Shown one piece after another: positions 28,985 to 40,190 of a stretch of 64,000 nt of DNA. A program made the translations under genes and the position numbers. Position 1 is the stretch's first letter. Each line of letters opens with the position of its first letter. The notes beneath the pieces were generated by a model, which worked only from the letters and a program-made list of their open reading frames with translations, did not search any database and had not been told where the DNA came from. Origin of the DNA: Monomorium pharaonis (lineage: Eukaryota; Arthropoda; Insecta; Hymenoptera; Formicidae); NCBI RefSeq assembly GCF_013373865.1, contig NC_050474.1, positions 9,100,061 through 9,164,060 of the forward strand, written 5' to 3'.

Positions 28985-31410
28985 CTAAGGTGTTGTGGTG
29001 GAGTATTTCAGGCAGAAGCAATAGAGCGCTAGCTCAGCTAGTCTTGAAACGGCAAGACAATCAAATCGTGAGCGGACACGAATAATAACGCCTGGAGACC
29101 TTGTGGCGATTATAGAAAACTTAACGCTCGAACGATACTGGATTAATATCCCATACCGCACATCAAAGATTTTACGCATTTCTTGGAGGAAAAAATCTTC
29201 TCCGTGCTGGATTTGGTCTGGATATACAACCAAATCCCAGTACATCCAGAAGATCTCTCGAAAACAGCAATCACAACTCCGTTCGGATTATACGAGTTCC
29301 GCTGCATGCCGTTTGGACTTCGCAACGCGGCACAGACGTTCCAGAGATTCATCAACGAAGTCACGCACAAACTTGATTTTTGCTATGCATATATCAACGA
29401 CATTCTCGTCGCCTCTCGGTTCGAAGAAGAGCACCTGCAGCACTTACTGTTTCGCCGTCTGGACGAGTACGGGACGCAGTTGAATCCAGCAAAGTGCATA
29501 TTCAGAGAATTTGAATTAGAGAGAGCAGATTAAATTCCTTGGATATTCACTAACCAAGGAAAGCATATTACTTGGGGAAATCCAAGCCATACAAGATTTC
29601 AAAAAAGCGGAAACAGCTGCGACAATTCTTGGGCACATTTAATTTTTATAAAAGATTTATTCCAAGGGCAGCCCAGGATCAGGCGACGCTTCATGGCATA
29701 TTGAAAGGTTCGAAAACTAAAGAAAAAACGCCGATAAATGGACCCCACAGCTCGAGCAAACGTTTCAAAATTGCAAGAGCTTGGCAAGAGCGACTCTCCT
29801 GGCACATCCGAAAATGGAGGCAGTAACCACCTTGACAACAGACGCTTCCGATATCGCAATTGGAACAGTGATTCAACGAGAGATCAACGAGAGAGAAAAG
29901 CCCCTGATTTTCATGAGTAAAAAGCTCAACCAGTCGCAAACTAAGTACAGCCCGTACGACAGGGAGCTGCTAGCAATCTACTCCGCTGTGAAATACTTCC
30001 GACACTTTCTCGAAGGCAGGAAATTCACCATTTTCGCGGACCACAAGTTTCTGGTATACGCATTCCAATATGACGTCCCCCGCAATTCACCTGGACAAGT
30101 ATGGCTTCATTAATCAATTTTCACGAACATCCGACACGTAGCAAGTAAGGACAATGTCGTGGCAGACATGCTGTCACCCGTTGAATCCATTCAGCGAGCG
30201 TCCGATTTTAAGAAATTGGCAAAGTCTCAACAGGAAGATGCAGAGCTGAAGAAAATTCTCAACGGCATCACACAATCCTCGCTCATGTGAGGTAGAGACG
30301 CAGATACTAGGCTCCGTGACAACGCTGTATTGTGACACCACGACGCCTATTAAACGCCCATACGTCACAGGACCATACAGAAAGCAAGTATTTCAACCCC
30401 TACATGGTCTGTCACATCCAGATATCAAGGCGACAACAAAAATAGTGACGCAATGCTACGTGTGGGATACAAAAAAACTGCCACACATGGGCCCAAGCGT
30501 GCGTACCTTGCCAAAAGGACACAGGCACACAACTTCGCCTACTGGAAATTTCCTGGGACCCACGAGGAAGTTCGAGCATATTCACTTGAACATCGTTGGA
30601 CCTCTACCATCATCCCGGGGATACAAGTACTGCCTTATAATAATCGATAAGTTTACAAGGTGACCGAAAACAATACTGATGTCAGACATCATGGCAGAAA
30701 CGGTAGCCAAGCAGCTCGTGACGCAGTGGATTTCCAAGTATGGAACGCCGACACAAATTACAACCGATCAAGGACGGCAATTCGAATCCGAGTTATTCAA
30801 AAAACTAACAAAATTAACAGGATCTGCGCACCTCAGAACCACGGCCTATCACCCGGCAGCCAACGGGATGATAGATTTCACAGACAATTAAAGGCAGCAA
30901 TTAAAAGCCATGAAACTGAAGACTGGGTAGCAGTACTTCCAACAATACTAATGGGTGTAAGAGCCGCATGGAAGACCTACAAGCTACACCAGCGAAAATA
31001 GTCTTCGGGGAATCAATCTGTTTACCCGGACAATTCCTCGGGGATTCCAATATGCCCAACATGCGAAAGGGTTTGCAGCCCAGCTGAAGAAGATCATAAA
31101 AAACCTTCAGCCACGAATCAAGAATCTGCAAAAGACGCAGCAAACAACGTATCTTGTCCTAACAGAAGAGAGAAGAAAAAAGAAGAAAAAAGAAGAAAAA
31201 ACATTTAAAATCTGCGTAAACAGACGGGCAGTCAATGTCTCCATCGACAGACTGAAGCCGGCATACGTTCTGGAGCAAAATAAACCAGCATCAGAACACA
31301 AGCAGACAGAACGACTCCCTGAAGAACCAACGAAGAAGCGGACAAGAAGCGGACGACTGTCACGTCCTCCAGTCCGCTTCGAAGAGCTTTAATTCAACCA
31401 AGGGGGTCGT
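28985..31410 (+). mobile_element. Ty3/gypsy retrotransposon, 5'-truncated and decayed
   Basis: Only the pol part and the 3' end are left; gag, protease and the 5' LTR are missing. Reverse transcriptase, RNase H and integrase follow in gypsy order. The region ends with a basic, proline-rich C-terminus (TRSGRLSRPPVRFEEL) at about 31390, followed by LTR-like TGTGGCGGCTACC. Confidence 0.8.
28990..31391 (+). pseudogene. gypsy pol: reverse transcriptase, RNase H, integrase; many frame breaks
   Basis: Reverse transcriptase begins near 29090 (CGDYRKLNARTI), with VLDLVWIYNQIPVHPED, PFGLYEFRCMPFGLRNAAQT and the active site YIND, where gypsy elements usually have YVDD or YIDD. RNase H lies near 29800-30113: TTDASDIAIGTVIQ and YSPYDRELLAIYSAVKYFRH. 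The integrase zinc-binding region is near 30370-30480. The core has HLNIVGPLPSSRGYKYCLII, then ITTDQGRQFES and TTAYHPAANGMIDF. At least five frameshifts or stops separate these blocks. No envelope gene is seen. Confidence 0.85.
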
Positions 31411-32810
31411 GTGGCGGCTACCGTACGTCACAATACAGCGCGCGCGCGCGCGCACATCAACGGCCGCAACAGCCAAGGTCGCGAGTAGTGCGCGAGGCCG
31501 CCGCTAGGCAAGAGCGCGGCGCGCTTCACTCAAAAACAAAGTGACAACAAAAGGACAATTATAAGGAGACCACCGGCGGCAAAAAATCAACTCGCCAGCT
31601 TCCGTGTAGTGCTCCCTGGGCCTGCACTAAGCTAAGAGTCACTCCGCTTATAAGGCAAGAAATTTTTCTGGATCTCCGCTTACATCAAAGAGAGCTCGTG
31701 AGACTTGGAAGTCTCCCCTGAGGAGACGACATATCAAAGCTGCTGCGAATCCGTAGGGACCGCAAGGATCCACACAAGTTCGCCCGGTACTCCCAGGGTA
31801 CGCCAGAGTGACACAACTAGCCGCAGCCAAAATCACGTACCTCCCGTGGAGGTTGGTTCCTGTCAACCTCTCACCAGAGAAGAAGCGCGATCCTTGCCGC
31901 CAGCTTCGGGTCAACCCGAACAGACGATCCGGGCTACCCAGACCGTCGGACGCAGCTCGATGACGCGGGGCACGCAGATGCCGCCAAAAGCCCCGCAGAC
32001 GAGTAGCCTTTACTTGGACACAGTACAATTGGACATAGTGCAAATGGACACAAAATAATGTACACCGTACATTTCTACACTGTAAAGTTGTACACCGTAC
32101 ATTTCTACACCGTAACCGTGGCTACGCGCGCGCGCGCACACACACGGGGGAGGGGTATAAGGGGGGGGCGAAGACCCTCCCCCCTCCCGCACCCACTCCG
32201 TCGATAGGAGTGATAGGAGTGCTCTAAACAGAAGGGTTACATAGAAATGTATGGTGTACAACTTTACGGTGTACAACTTTGCGGTGTAAAACTTTGCGGT
32301 GTACAAAATTCCTGTATCCAAATAAACCGACTCCATTTGAACCGTGTACATTATTTTGTGTCCATTTGCAACGTATCCATTTGCACTGTGTTCAATTGTA
32401 CTGTATCCAAGTGAGCCACTCCCCCGCAGACTCCGTCACCGCCATCCTCCGACGTCAAACTAATACCGGCTACGCCCAAGGCTCTTTCTCGAACACCAGG
32501 GAAGAGGATCTCTAATAGCCTCCCGGATGAGGAAGAAACTGCGCCAGCTGTTCAGGATAGCGAGTCCGATTAGGGCGCACTAGCCATCCTCAAGGCACCT
32601 CCGGGTGCCGCCTAATCCTTCTACCATCCAAGGAGCACTCCGAGCATCCCGGAACGATCAACCAATCACGAGCTTTCCTCAATGACAACTTCAAGATCCA
32701 TTTACATTACACACTGACATTACACACTGACCACAGCTGTATCAAACTAATAAAATAAACAGTATTACTTTATTTGTGAGGTCTTCTAAGTTACTTCACC
32801 ACCTTTTCCC
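31411..32810 (+). mobile_element. 3' LTR-like sequence of the gypsy element, with nested foldback
   Basis: It begins TGTGGCGGCTACC immediately after the pol terminus, carries a (GC)n run at 31438-31454, and has an AATAAA near 32752. The right edge was not resolved. A foldback at 32011-32412 interrupts it. Confidence 0.45.
32011..32412. mobile_element. Foldback element with 'GGTGTACAACTTT' word repeats
   Basis: The outer arms pair (ACTTGGACACAGTACAATTG with its complement near 32390). The right arm holds tandem copies of a roughly 17-bp word, GGTGTACAACTTTACG, and the left arm holds matching copies of GTACACCGTACATTTCTAC. The core is a (GC)n(CA)n tract and a CCCTCCCGCACCCACTCCGT stretch followed by CGATAGG. 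The same core recurs in the element at 37268-37706. Confidence 0.7.
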
Positions 32811-32829
32811 ATAAAAAACAAGTAATAAT

Positions 32830-34310
32830 GTGCATTTGTCAACAAATAATTGTTATAAAAAAAAATTGTAATAAATTATTCCTAATTATATTTACATTTA
32901 TAGAAACTAATAAGAACAGAATTAATAATCATAATCACACAATCAAACACAAATTAATTAATAAATTCAAAACCATAGTCAAAGTTAATAATTCTAACAT
33001 TACATCCTTCATGGGTAACAACAGAGAAAAATGAGTAATCAATATTAGTAGAAAAGACATTCCAGACGATGTACAAAAATTTCTTAGTCTGGAGGAAAAA
33101 TTTGGTCTACCAATAAACCATAAAGAAAAGAATGATCGACAACGTTTCACTCTGAATCATTAAAAATAAAGAAAATAACATACATAAAATACACCCTAAT
33201 GCAGCAGATAATGTTAGGAATGTAGTTGCGAGCTCGGTACACAGGTTCCTCCATAAAAGTAATAGCAGAAATTATATTGATGCGCACATAAACAATATGT
33301 ACAATGTAAAAGATACTTGAGCCAAAACAAAGATATTTTAGTCACAAAAGCGAATAAGGGCTAAGTTACCATCCTAAGGAGTAAAATAAAATATAGTAAA
33401 AAAGTAAATGATTTATTAAATAATAGTTCCACGTATAAAAAACTACCCAAAAATCCAACAAACAAAATAACAAATAGAATCAATGATTTAATTAAAATGT
33501 GACGTAGCAGAGGCATTATTGACACGCAAACGTAGTAATTTTTGCAATGTACCAACGGAACCTCCCTGTTGTTACGGTTTGCCAAAGATACATAAGACTG
33601 ACTTTCCTTTTAGATTAATTATATCGTCTATAGGCAGCCCTTGCTATAAGATAACACGTTTTTTACATATTTTGGAACAGTCGGTATCCAAACCAGCTTC
33701 TTACATCCAGGACAGCTGGAGTTTTATGGAAGCTATTAAAAATACAAAAATTGCAACTGATGAGGTGTTGGTGTCCTTTGACGTGCTGTCACTTTTCACT
33801 AATATCCCAAAAGAATTAGTAATAAATTCCATAAGTAAACGGTGGGAAAAAATATCAGGAAACACAAAGATGGATTTATCTCAGTTCTTGGGGGCTATGG
33901 AATTGATTTTTAATTCCAACTTTTGTTTTAAGGGACAGTATTATGAGCAAGTCTTCGGCAGCCCGATGGGGTCCCCTCTCTCTCCAATTTTGACATTTGG
34001 TAATGGACGATCTAGAGACGGAGTGTTTGAACAAATTACAATTTAAAGTCCGGATATTCTATAAATATGTATTCTATAAAGATATTCTATAAAGATGATA
34101 TTTTCATGATTTTACCAAAGGACCAAGTAGAACACGTTCTGAATATTTTTAATAGTTACTACTCACGGTTACAGTTCACTTATGAACTTGAATCTCATGA
34201 CGGCATTGCATTTTTAGATGCCATCGTAATTAAAGATGACAACAAGTTGATTATCAATTGGTATCGCAAACCTACCTTCTCTGGCAGATATATAAAAATT
34301 TTTACTTTAG
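32830..34310 (+). mobile_element. Penelope-like retroelement, truncated
   Basis: N-terminal motifs (IPDDVQKFLSLEEKFGLPIN near 33050-33115, NDLLNNSSTYKKLPKNPTNK near 33405) and the reverse transcriptase are recognisable. The GIY-YIG endonuclease that should follow is missing, because the element stops around 34310 where another repeat begins. Confidence 0.8.
33300..34310 (+). pseudogene. Penelope-like reverse transcriptase
   Basis: The best open part (33519-34046) reads CCYGLPKIHKTDFPFRLIIS, then LVSFDVLSLFTNIPKELV and GSPMGSPLSPIL, all diagnostic of Penelope elements. The region that should contain YVDD is disrupted. A 13-bp unit ATTCTATAAAGAT is repeated three times near 34046-34092, after which the frame continues DDIFMILPKDQVEHV and FLDAIVIKDDNK with a WYRKPTFSGRYI block. 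These elements use a telomerase-related reverse transcriptase and normally a GIY-YIG nuclease, which is absent here. Several stops upstream confirm decay. Confidence 0.8.
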
Positions 34311-34332
34311 CCATCCTTTTAAATATCAAGAG

Positions 34333-34570
34333 GCACGGCAATGCCCCGCGCCAAGTATACGCGCAGCGCGAGGCATCACCGCTGCCTCTTTTACGCGAGA
34401 CGTCGTTTGCGAAAATCCGTAGTTATCGAATTCTCAACAAGTGAATCAATGGATTTCTCAATAGGCTTAATGGATAGCTTGCATCCAATTTATATAATAA
34501 GTGTTTTTATTTTTCCACTACGTGACTTACGAGCGGAGATATCGCGATTAAAGTTTTTCGCTCAAGAGTA
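34333..34570. repeat. Interspersed repeat 'GCGCCAAGT...CGCAGCGCGAG', copy 1
   Basis: CCCCGCGCCAAGTATACGCG and CAGCGCGAGGCA, followed by CTTTTACGCGAG, recur as CTCGCGCCAAGTGAAAGCGC and so on at 36313-36520. Similarity continues through TTTTATTTTTCCACTACG. The family was not identified; it could be a SINE-like repeat. Confidence 0.5.
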
Positions 34571-34575
34571 TATAA

Positions 34576-34977
34576 AGGTGCCATTACATGAAGCGCGGAA
34601 ACGCGGAAAACAAAATTTACCAGATTTCCGCGATCCGTTCCGTTCGTTTTGATTGCCTAATATTACATAAAGCACAATTTCCGCGGAAAAGCGGAACAAT
34701 ATGGTGACAGCTAAACATTATATTTCTTTATTAAAATGTCTTTACTTAATTTATTGTAATTTGTATTAGTATATATATCTTTTTATGTCATCTATTAAAT
34801 ACAAGCATCTTAATCAATAAATACCGCTAAACATTCTTATTTTCTAATCCTCTATTCCGCTTTTCCGCGTAAATTGTGCTCCATGTAATATCAGGCAATC
34901 AAAACGAACGAAACGGATCGCAGAAATCTAGTAAATTTTGTCTTCCGCGCTTCATGTAATAGCACCCTAAATCTGAT
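34576..34977. repeat. Inverted-repeat element, about 400 bp
   Basis: AGGTGCCATTACATGAAGCG at the left matches the complement of CGCTTCATGTAATAGCACCC at the right. The arms continue through CAATCAAAACGAACGAAACG. There is no coding. Confidence 0.7.
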
Positions 34978-35107
34978 TAAGAAACGTCGTCGTCATCGTC
35001 GTCGTCGCCCGGCCAAGTAGTGGAAATTTGTACTGTTGCTTTCCGCGCGATAGATGGCATATCACGAGTTGATTAACACGCACATATTGTTCATGGTTCA
35101 TCACTTG

Positions 35108-35250
35108 GGTGTGTTCAGCAGAACGGATCAGTGAGTGTTCAGTAATTCTCTAATATGATTGGTTCTTGCCTTTAGTTCATCGTTGGATTTAAAAGCAGAA
35201 ACCAATCATAGTAAAGAATCACAGCGCTCACTGATCTGCTGAACGCGTCC
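35108..35250. repeat. Palindromic MITE, about 143 bp
   Basis: GTGTTCAGCAGAACGGATCA at 35111 pairs with the complement of CTGATCTGCTGAACGCG at the right end. An inner ATGATTGGTTCTTGCC pairs with AACCAATCAT. Part of the inner sequence resembles the hAT MITE at 54266-54448. Confidence 0.65.
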
Positions 35251-36312
35251 AATACTACTATAGAGCTTGTACTAATGGAGAGACTTTGGTGCATCGTGAC
35301 GCGCGCAGGGAGAATCGACAGAAAGGTAGATATATTCTATCTTTTTTCGTGTGGGAACAGGTTCGTAACTATACAATCTGAGGCATGATTCTCGAACTCG
35401 TACAAAAAAAAATTGTTTACAAAGATAACTCTGTACATTCATCAAGTGGTACATAATTTAGAATCTAAAAGATGCATGCCAATCAATGAATGCACACTAT
35501 TACTTTCGTATATAAAAATTTTTTGTACTAATTGTAACAGTCCAAGGCCCAAGTAGGCACCAAGTAGGTAAGCTCGTACCTGTCGTACCGCTCGTATGTG
35601 CGCTTCTTTCCTTCTAGAAAACGGAGTGAATGTCCACGGAGTGAAAACGGGAATGTCCAACACGAAAAGAGACAAAATATATGAGATATATTCATGTCTC
35701 TGTCGATTTTCCCCGCGCAAACTCCGGCATATAGCAATGGCCCCTCCATTAGTACAAGCTCTATGAATACTACCCACACAAAGCAAGGCACTTTTACGTA
35801 TACGCATGTTTATGTGATGTGATGTTAATTAACTACGCGTGTTTACAAGTTGACACGGACACGGGAAGTTACGTGTCATGATTGGCGATCGCGTCCGCGC
35901 CGTCTGCGAAATAATTAACCGCGGTGCGTTTCTATGATGTGATAACAGTTTAAGGTTAGTGACGTTTTGACGTGCGCGAGGTTAGTGGCGAGTTAATTTT
36001 CATTTCATACATAATTTGCATATTACATCGTGGATTACATCGTAGAAAGAAATACGGCTGTGCCTAATTTTAAGAATTTAGTAAACATGCGTTGCATAAT
36101 CACATAAATTGCACAAAATTTTTATTTTTTGTATGGAATAAGTATTCTGAAATAAGAGTAATACTTTGTGTTGTTTTATTTTTAGTTATTAAAGAGAGGA
36201 AGAAACACTTGATTCGAATCAGAAAAAAAAAGAAAAAAAAAGAGTGGACAAATAAAATATCAAAGCTTGGAATTTACAGTGTGCCAGTGTATGTTGCTAT
36301 TGATCAAGAGAC
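35251..36312. other. Gene-free intron stretch
   Basis: Overlapping short minus-strand frames at 35442-35807 show no domains. A small A-rich frame at 36092-36319 is low complexity. No element ends were found. Confidence 0.4.
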
Positions 36313-36520
36313 ACGGTAGTGGCTCGCGCCAAGTGAAAGCGCAGCGCGAGCCCGACCGTGCTCTTTACGCGAGTACGTGACTTGCGAGCACCCGAGATTA
36401 TCGGATCTCAGAAACGGCTAAACCGATCGAGTTCTAACTTGAGTTCGATTTATATTAGAAAACTACTTTTATTTTTTCTCTGCCTTATGAGTGGCGATAT
36501 CGCGACGCAAAGTCCGAAAC
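36313..36520. repeat. Interspersed repeat 'GCGCCAAGT...CGCAGCGCGAG', copy 2
   Basis: The second copy of the repeat at 34333-34570, in the same orientation. Confidence 0.5.
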
Positions 36521-36544
36521 GGCAAAATTAATGTAAAATTAATT

Positions 36545-36650
36545 AATCAGAGAGTAACATAGTTCAGATTTTACACTGGTGTCGATGAGATAGATGAGAT
36601 GTTGCGTGATGTAAAATGTGTATTACTGCTGTAATTGTCAAATCATATAA
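36545..36650. repeat. 'CACTGGTGT' repeat, copy
   Basis: AGATTTTACACTGGTGTCGA followed by TGAGATAGATGAGATG matches, inverted, the copy at about 16255-16310. Confidence 0.55.
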
Positions 36651-37267
36651 TTTGAATTTTAAAGAGCATAGCGAAATAAGCAGGTGAAATCTGCCCTCGC
36701 ACGAATCGAGCTCAAATTGATATTATTAGTTGGCACCCTTGAGATGTAAAACTTCCCCAAATATTAGCTACAAAATTGCATTTTTTGGGGAGTTATGGAG
36801 AGGGAAAGAAAAATAAAGAAAGTGGTTTTTTTCGAAAATGGTTGGACCGATTTTAATGAAAAAAATATATGTTGTAAACATCATTTAGACAAATTTAAAA
36901 AAATTTTAAGTAATTTTTGTGGTAAAAACCTATAAAAAAATTTTTGAATTTTTTATGAATTTTTTGGGGGGTGATAATTCTGATACCACTTTTATATTTT
37001 CACAAAAACATCTCTAGATCTTCTTTAACACTTTTTTTTTTTTAATCAATCGGAGTGGTAGAACATGGTTAAAAATAATAATTCACACCGCGCCGCCATG
37101 CCGTGCCGCGCCGGTTGAACAACCGGGCCGCGGCGCATGGCGATTGTTGTCATGTTGAACTTACATACTAGTTGCAGTGTTGCAATGTTTAGTTGCCAAG
37201 AAAAATTATGATATAATAATATAAAATATAATAACACATATAATATTTCCACGTCTGGAGCGTCCTA

Positions 37268-37515
37268 GATGCGCACAGTAATAAATGGACACAGCAGGCT
37301 GAGTGAAACGGACACAGACCAAATGCACACAGACCAAATGCGCACAGACCAAATGCGCACGGACTGGATGCACACGGACCAAATGCGCACAGACCAAACG
37401 GACACAGTAACCTACAAACTTATCACATGGGTTGCGACTTTTCGGGCACCTCTATCGACGGGGTGGGTGCGGGAGGAGGGCAAAACTCCCCCTTGCACCC
37501 CCCCCGTGCGTGCGC

Positions 37516-37546
<31 letters not shown>

Positions 37547-37706
37547 TGCAAAGCATTCTCTGCACAACATAGGTTTGCAACTGTGCACATTTAGTCCGTG
37601 CGCATTTGGCCCGTGTGCATCTGGTCCGTGTGCATTTGATCTGTGCGCATTTGGTCTGTGACCGTTTCACTCAACCTGCTGTGTCCGTTTATTACTGTGC
37701 GCATCT
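37268..37706. mobile_element. Foldback element with 'CAAATGCGCACAGAC' word repeats
   Basis: The outer ends AGATGCGCACAGTAATAAAT and complement pair. The left arm carries about seven tandem copies of a roughly 15-bp word (CAAATGCGCACAGAC and variants), and the right arm has complementary copies. The core CTATCGACGGGGTGGGTGCG and GGAGG, followed by (GC)n(GT)n, is shared with the element at 32011-32412, although the arm words differ. Confidence 0.75.
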
Positions 37707-37797
37707 GGGACTCACTCTCTGCAATTAGGCTATAAAACTTATCGTTTCGGCAGTTCATCACGAGGAGATTGCAGTACGTTTTTAAATTCCATATGTT

Positions 37798-38105
37798 CGG
37801 GGTGCTTCTTTAATGTGCGTCCCCTTGCCTCTCACATTATTTATCATCGGTGTGCTTTTTTAAAGTGAGTCCTCTCGCCTCTCACATTATCTATTATCGA
37901 GGTGCTTTTTTAATGTGAGTTCCCTTGCCTTTTACATTATCTATTATCGGGGTGCTTTTTTAAAGTGAGTCCCCTCGCCTCTTACATTATTTATCATCGG
38001 GGTGCTTTTTTAATGTTCAATTCCCTCGCCTCTCACATTATCTTTTATCGGGGTGCTTTTTTAAAGTGAGTCCCCTCGCCTCTCACATTATCTATTATCG
38101 GGGTG
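37798..38105 (+). repeat. Tandem array, about six 50-bp units
   Basis: The units follow CGGGGTGCTTTTTTAAAGTG, then AGTCCCCTCGCCTCTCACAT, then TATCTATTAT. They start near 37798, 37848, 37898, 37948, 37998 and 38049, with a partial unit at 38099. There are no unique spacers, so this is not a CRISPR array. Confidence 0.8.
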
Positions 38106-38671
38106 TTTCCATCACTCCGATTGATTTAAAAAAAATATGTGTTAAAGAAAATCTAGAGATGTTTTTGTGAAAATATAAAAGTGATATCTCAGAACTATCA
38201 CCCTCAAAAAAATTTATAAAAAATTCAAAAATTTTTTTATCGGGTTTTTTTTTACCACAAAAATTACTTAAAATTTTCTTAAACTTGTCTAAATGATGTT
38301 TACAACATATATTTTTTTCATTAAAATTGGTCCAACCATTTTCGAAAAAAACCACTTTCTTTATTTTTCTTTTCCCCTTCATAACTCCCCCAAAAATGCA
38401 ATTTTGTAGTGAATATTTGGGGAAGTTTTACATCTCAAGGGTGCCAACTAAAGATATCAATTTGAGCTCGATTAGTGCGGAGGCAGATTTCACCTGCTTA
38501 TTCCGCTATGCCCTTTAATGAGAAATTTTGAAGCGAGTTTCTTAATTCATTGACTGATTTTTGTCTTATATGTAAATGTTCTTTTTACACAATAAAGTTG
38601 TATTTGTGCATAATGCAATTTAATAATCAATAATTAAAATATTTGTTTTAATTAATCTCTGTTGCATCTAT

Positions 38672-39090
38672 AAAGACTAGAACTAGGAAACCGAACTAAG
38701 CTTGATTTCGTTTCCAAAAGTAAGGCGAAAATCTGTCAGAAATGTAGTACCAAATAGTGGCCCTGGCGACAATGATTTATCGGAAACAATATGAAGTATA
38801 ACGACAAGCATTTGACAATAAATGCAAATTTATAATAAAAATCTTAGCAATTTTACATTTAGAGTACTTATCTCAGTTTTCTTATACCAAACATACAACT
38901 GCGTACAGCCTAGCACCACTAGCACGACTGACTACGATAAACTTAAACTAGACAATTATATCTAGAGTTGGAATATATTCCGGTGTATCAACATCGTCAG
39001 CGCCACCATTTAATACCATATTTCTGACAGATTTTCGCCTCACTCAAAATCACAGGGATCGATCTCCTGGTTCTAGTCATAGTTGCGTCA
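38672..39090. repeat. Inverted-repeat element, about 420 bp
   Basis: GGCGAAAATCTGTCAGAAAT near 38722 and its complement near 39030 lie in arms of roughly 90 bp. The outer ends are GACTAGAACTAGGA and TCCTGGTTCTAGTC. Confidence 0.65.
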
Positions 39091-39099
39091 TAGGTTAAA

Positions 39100-40190
39100 T
39101 TTAATGAAAAATATTTTATCTTGGATTTATTTGATACATGAATAAATGTGATATGTATGTATTTAGGTTGAATCAAAAATGTGATTTTTTGCTTTTTGAA
39201 AGCTCACACATATATATTACCTTGGTTGAATTTCATAAAAAATATTATCTTGAATTTATTTGATACATAAATAAATGTGATTTTTTCCATCCACAGGTAT
39301 ATATTATTTAAGTTGAATTTGATTAAAAGTTCTATCTTGGATTTGTAATTTTTTTCTTAAAATAAAATATCACTTAGTCTATGTTACATCAAATAATATT
39401 TTAGTGACCAAACATAATTATTCTTTTAAAAAAGGGTAAAGAGGTGTGGGCTTCTTTAAGGAAAAATACAAATTCAAGATAATCGTTTTGATCAAATTCA
39501 ACTTAGGCCTGGCTCCAAAACATGCTCTAAAGGAAAATTTTAGTTAAAAATTTATAGTATTATATCCGTTATATAAACTTTAGCTTTTTAGTAAAATTTT
39601 TCTCAAAGAGAAAGTTTTAGAGTGTAACCTTAAGTGGTCTATAAATCTAAGTAGTTTATAAAAAAATACAAAATGCGTGATATCCAAACAAAATTACCTT
39701 TTTAAAAGGGTAAAAAAAAAGCGCCAAGTGTGTGGTTTTCCTTTAACAAAAAATTTATAAAATTCAAGATAAAACATTTGATCAAATTTAACCTAAGTGA
39801 TATATGGAATAGAATAAAATAATTTACTTATGTATCAAATAAGACATTTTTCATTAAATTCAATCTAAGTGATATATACATCAAATTCAATCTAAGTGGT
39901 CTATAAACACAAAATGCGTGATATCCCAACAAAATTACCTTTTTAAAAAGGTAAAAAAGGCGCCAAGTGTTTGGTTTTTCTTTTAAGCAAAAAAATTATT
40001 GGATGGTTCAACCTAAATAATATAAAGAAAAAAATCACAAATTCAAGATAAAACTTTTAATCAAATTCAACCTGAGTGGTATATACTTTCGGATGGTTCA
40101 ATCTAAGTATTATATACTAAGTGTGTCAAATTCAACCTAAGTAATATATACTAATGTAAGTGTGTCAAATTTAACTTAATATACATTCCT
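39100..40190 (-). repeat. 'CACTTAGATTGAA' repeat block, inverted copies, with nested MITE
   Basis: Motifs complementary to those at 14885-15240 recur many times. The best-matching segment is about 39700-40190, containing GGCGCCAAGTGTTTGG and AATCTAAGTGATATATAC-type units. A separate inverted repeat at about 39497-39640 (GCTCTAAAGGAAAATTTTAG and complement-like AAAATTTTTCTCAAAGAG) is nested within. No gene was seen. Confidence 0.6.

Larger units (their letters stand above)
36663..38514. mobile_element. TTAA-flanked transposon with roughly 400-bp TIRs, 1.85 kb
   Basis: TTAA lies at both edges (36659-36662 and 38515-38518). The TIRs open with AGAGCATAGCGAAATAAGCA on the left and AGGGCATAGCGGAATAAGCA (complement) on the right, and continue for about 400 bp. 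The interior has no transposase and contains two later or internal features: a foldback at 37268-37706 and a 50-bp tandem array at 37798-38105. TTAA suggests Kolobok or piggyBac. Confidence 0.7.

Noticed and set aside
37269..37661. Peptide with repeated MRTDQ units
   Set aside because: It is a translation of the 15-bp foldback arm repeats and runs into a microsatellite. It is not a protein gene.
37798..38105. Possible CRISPR array
   Set aside because: The 50-bp units are contiguous with no unique spacers, and the setting is eukaryotic.
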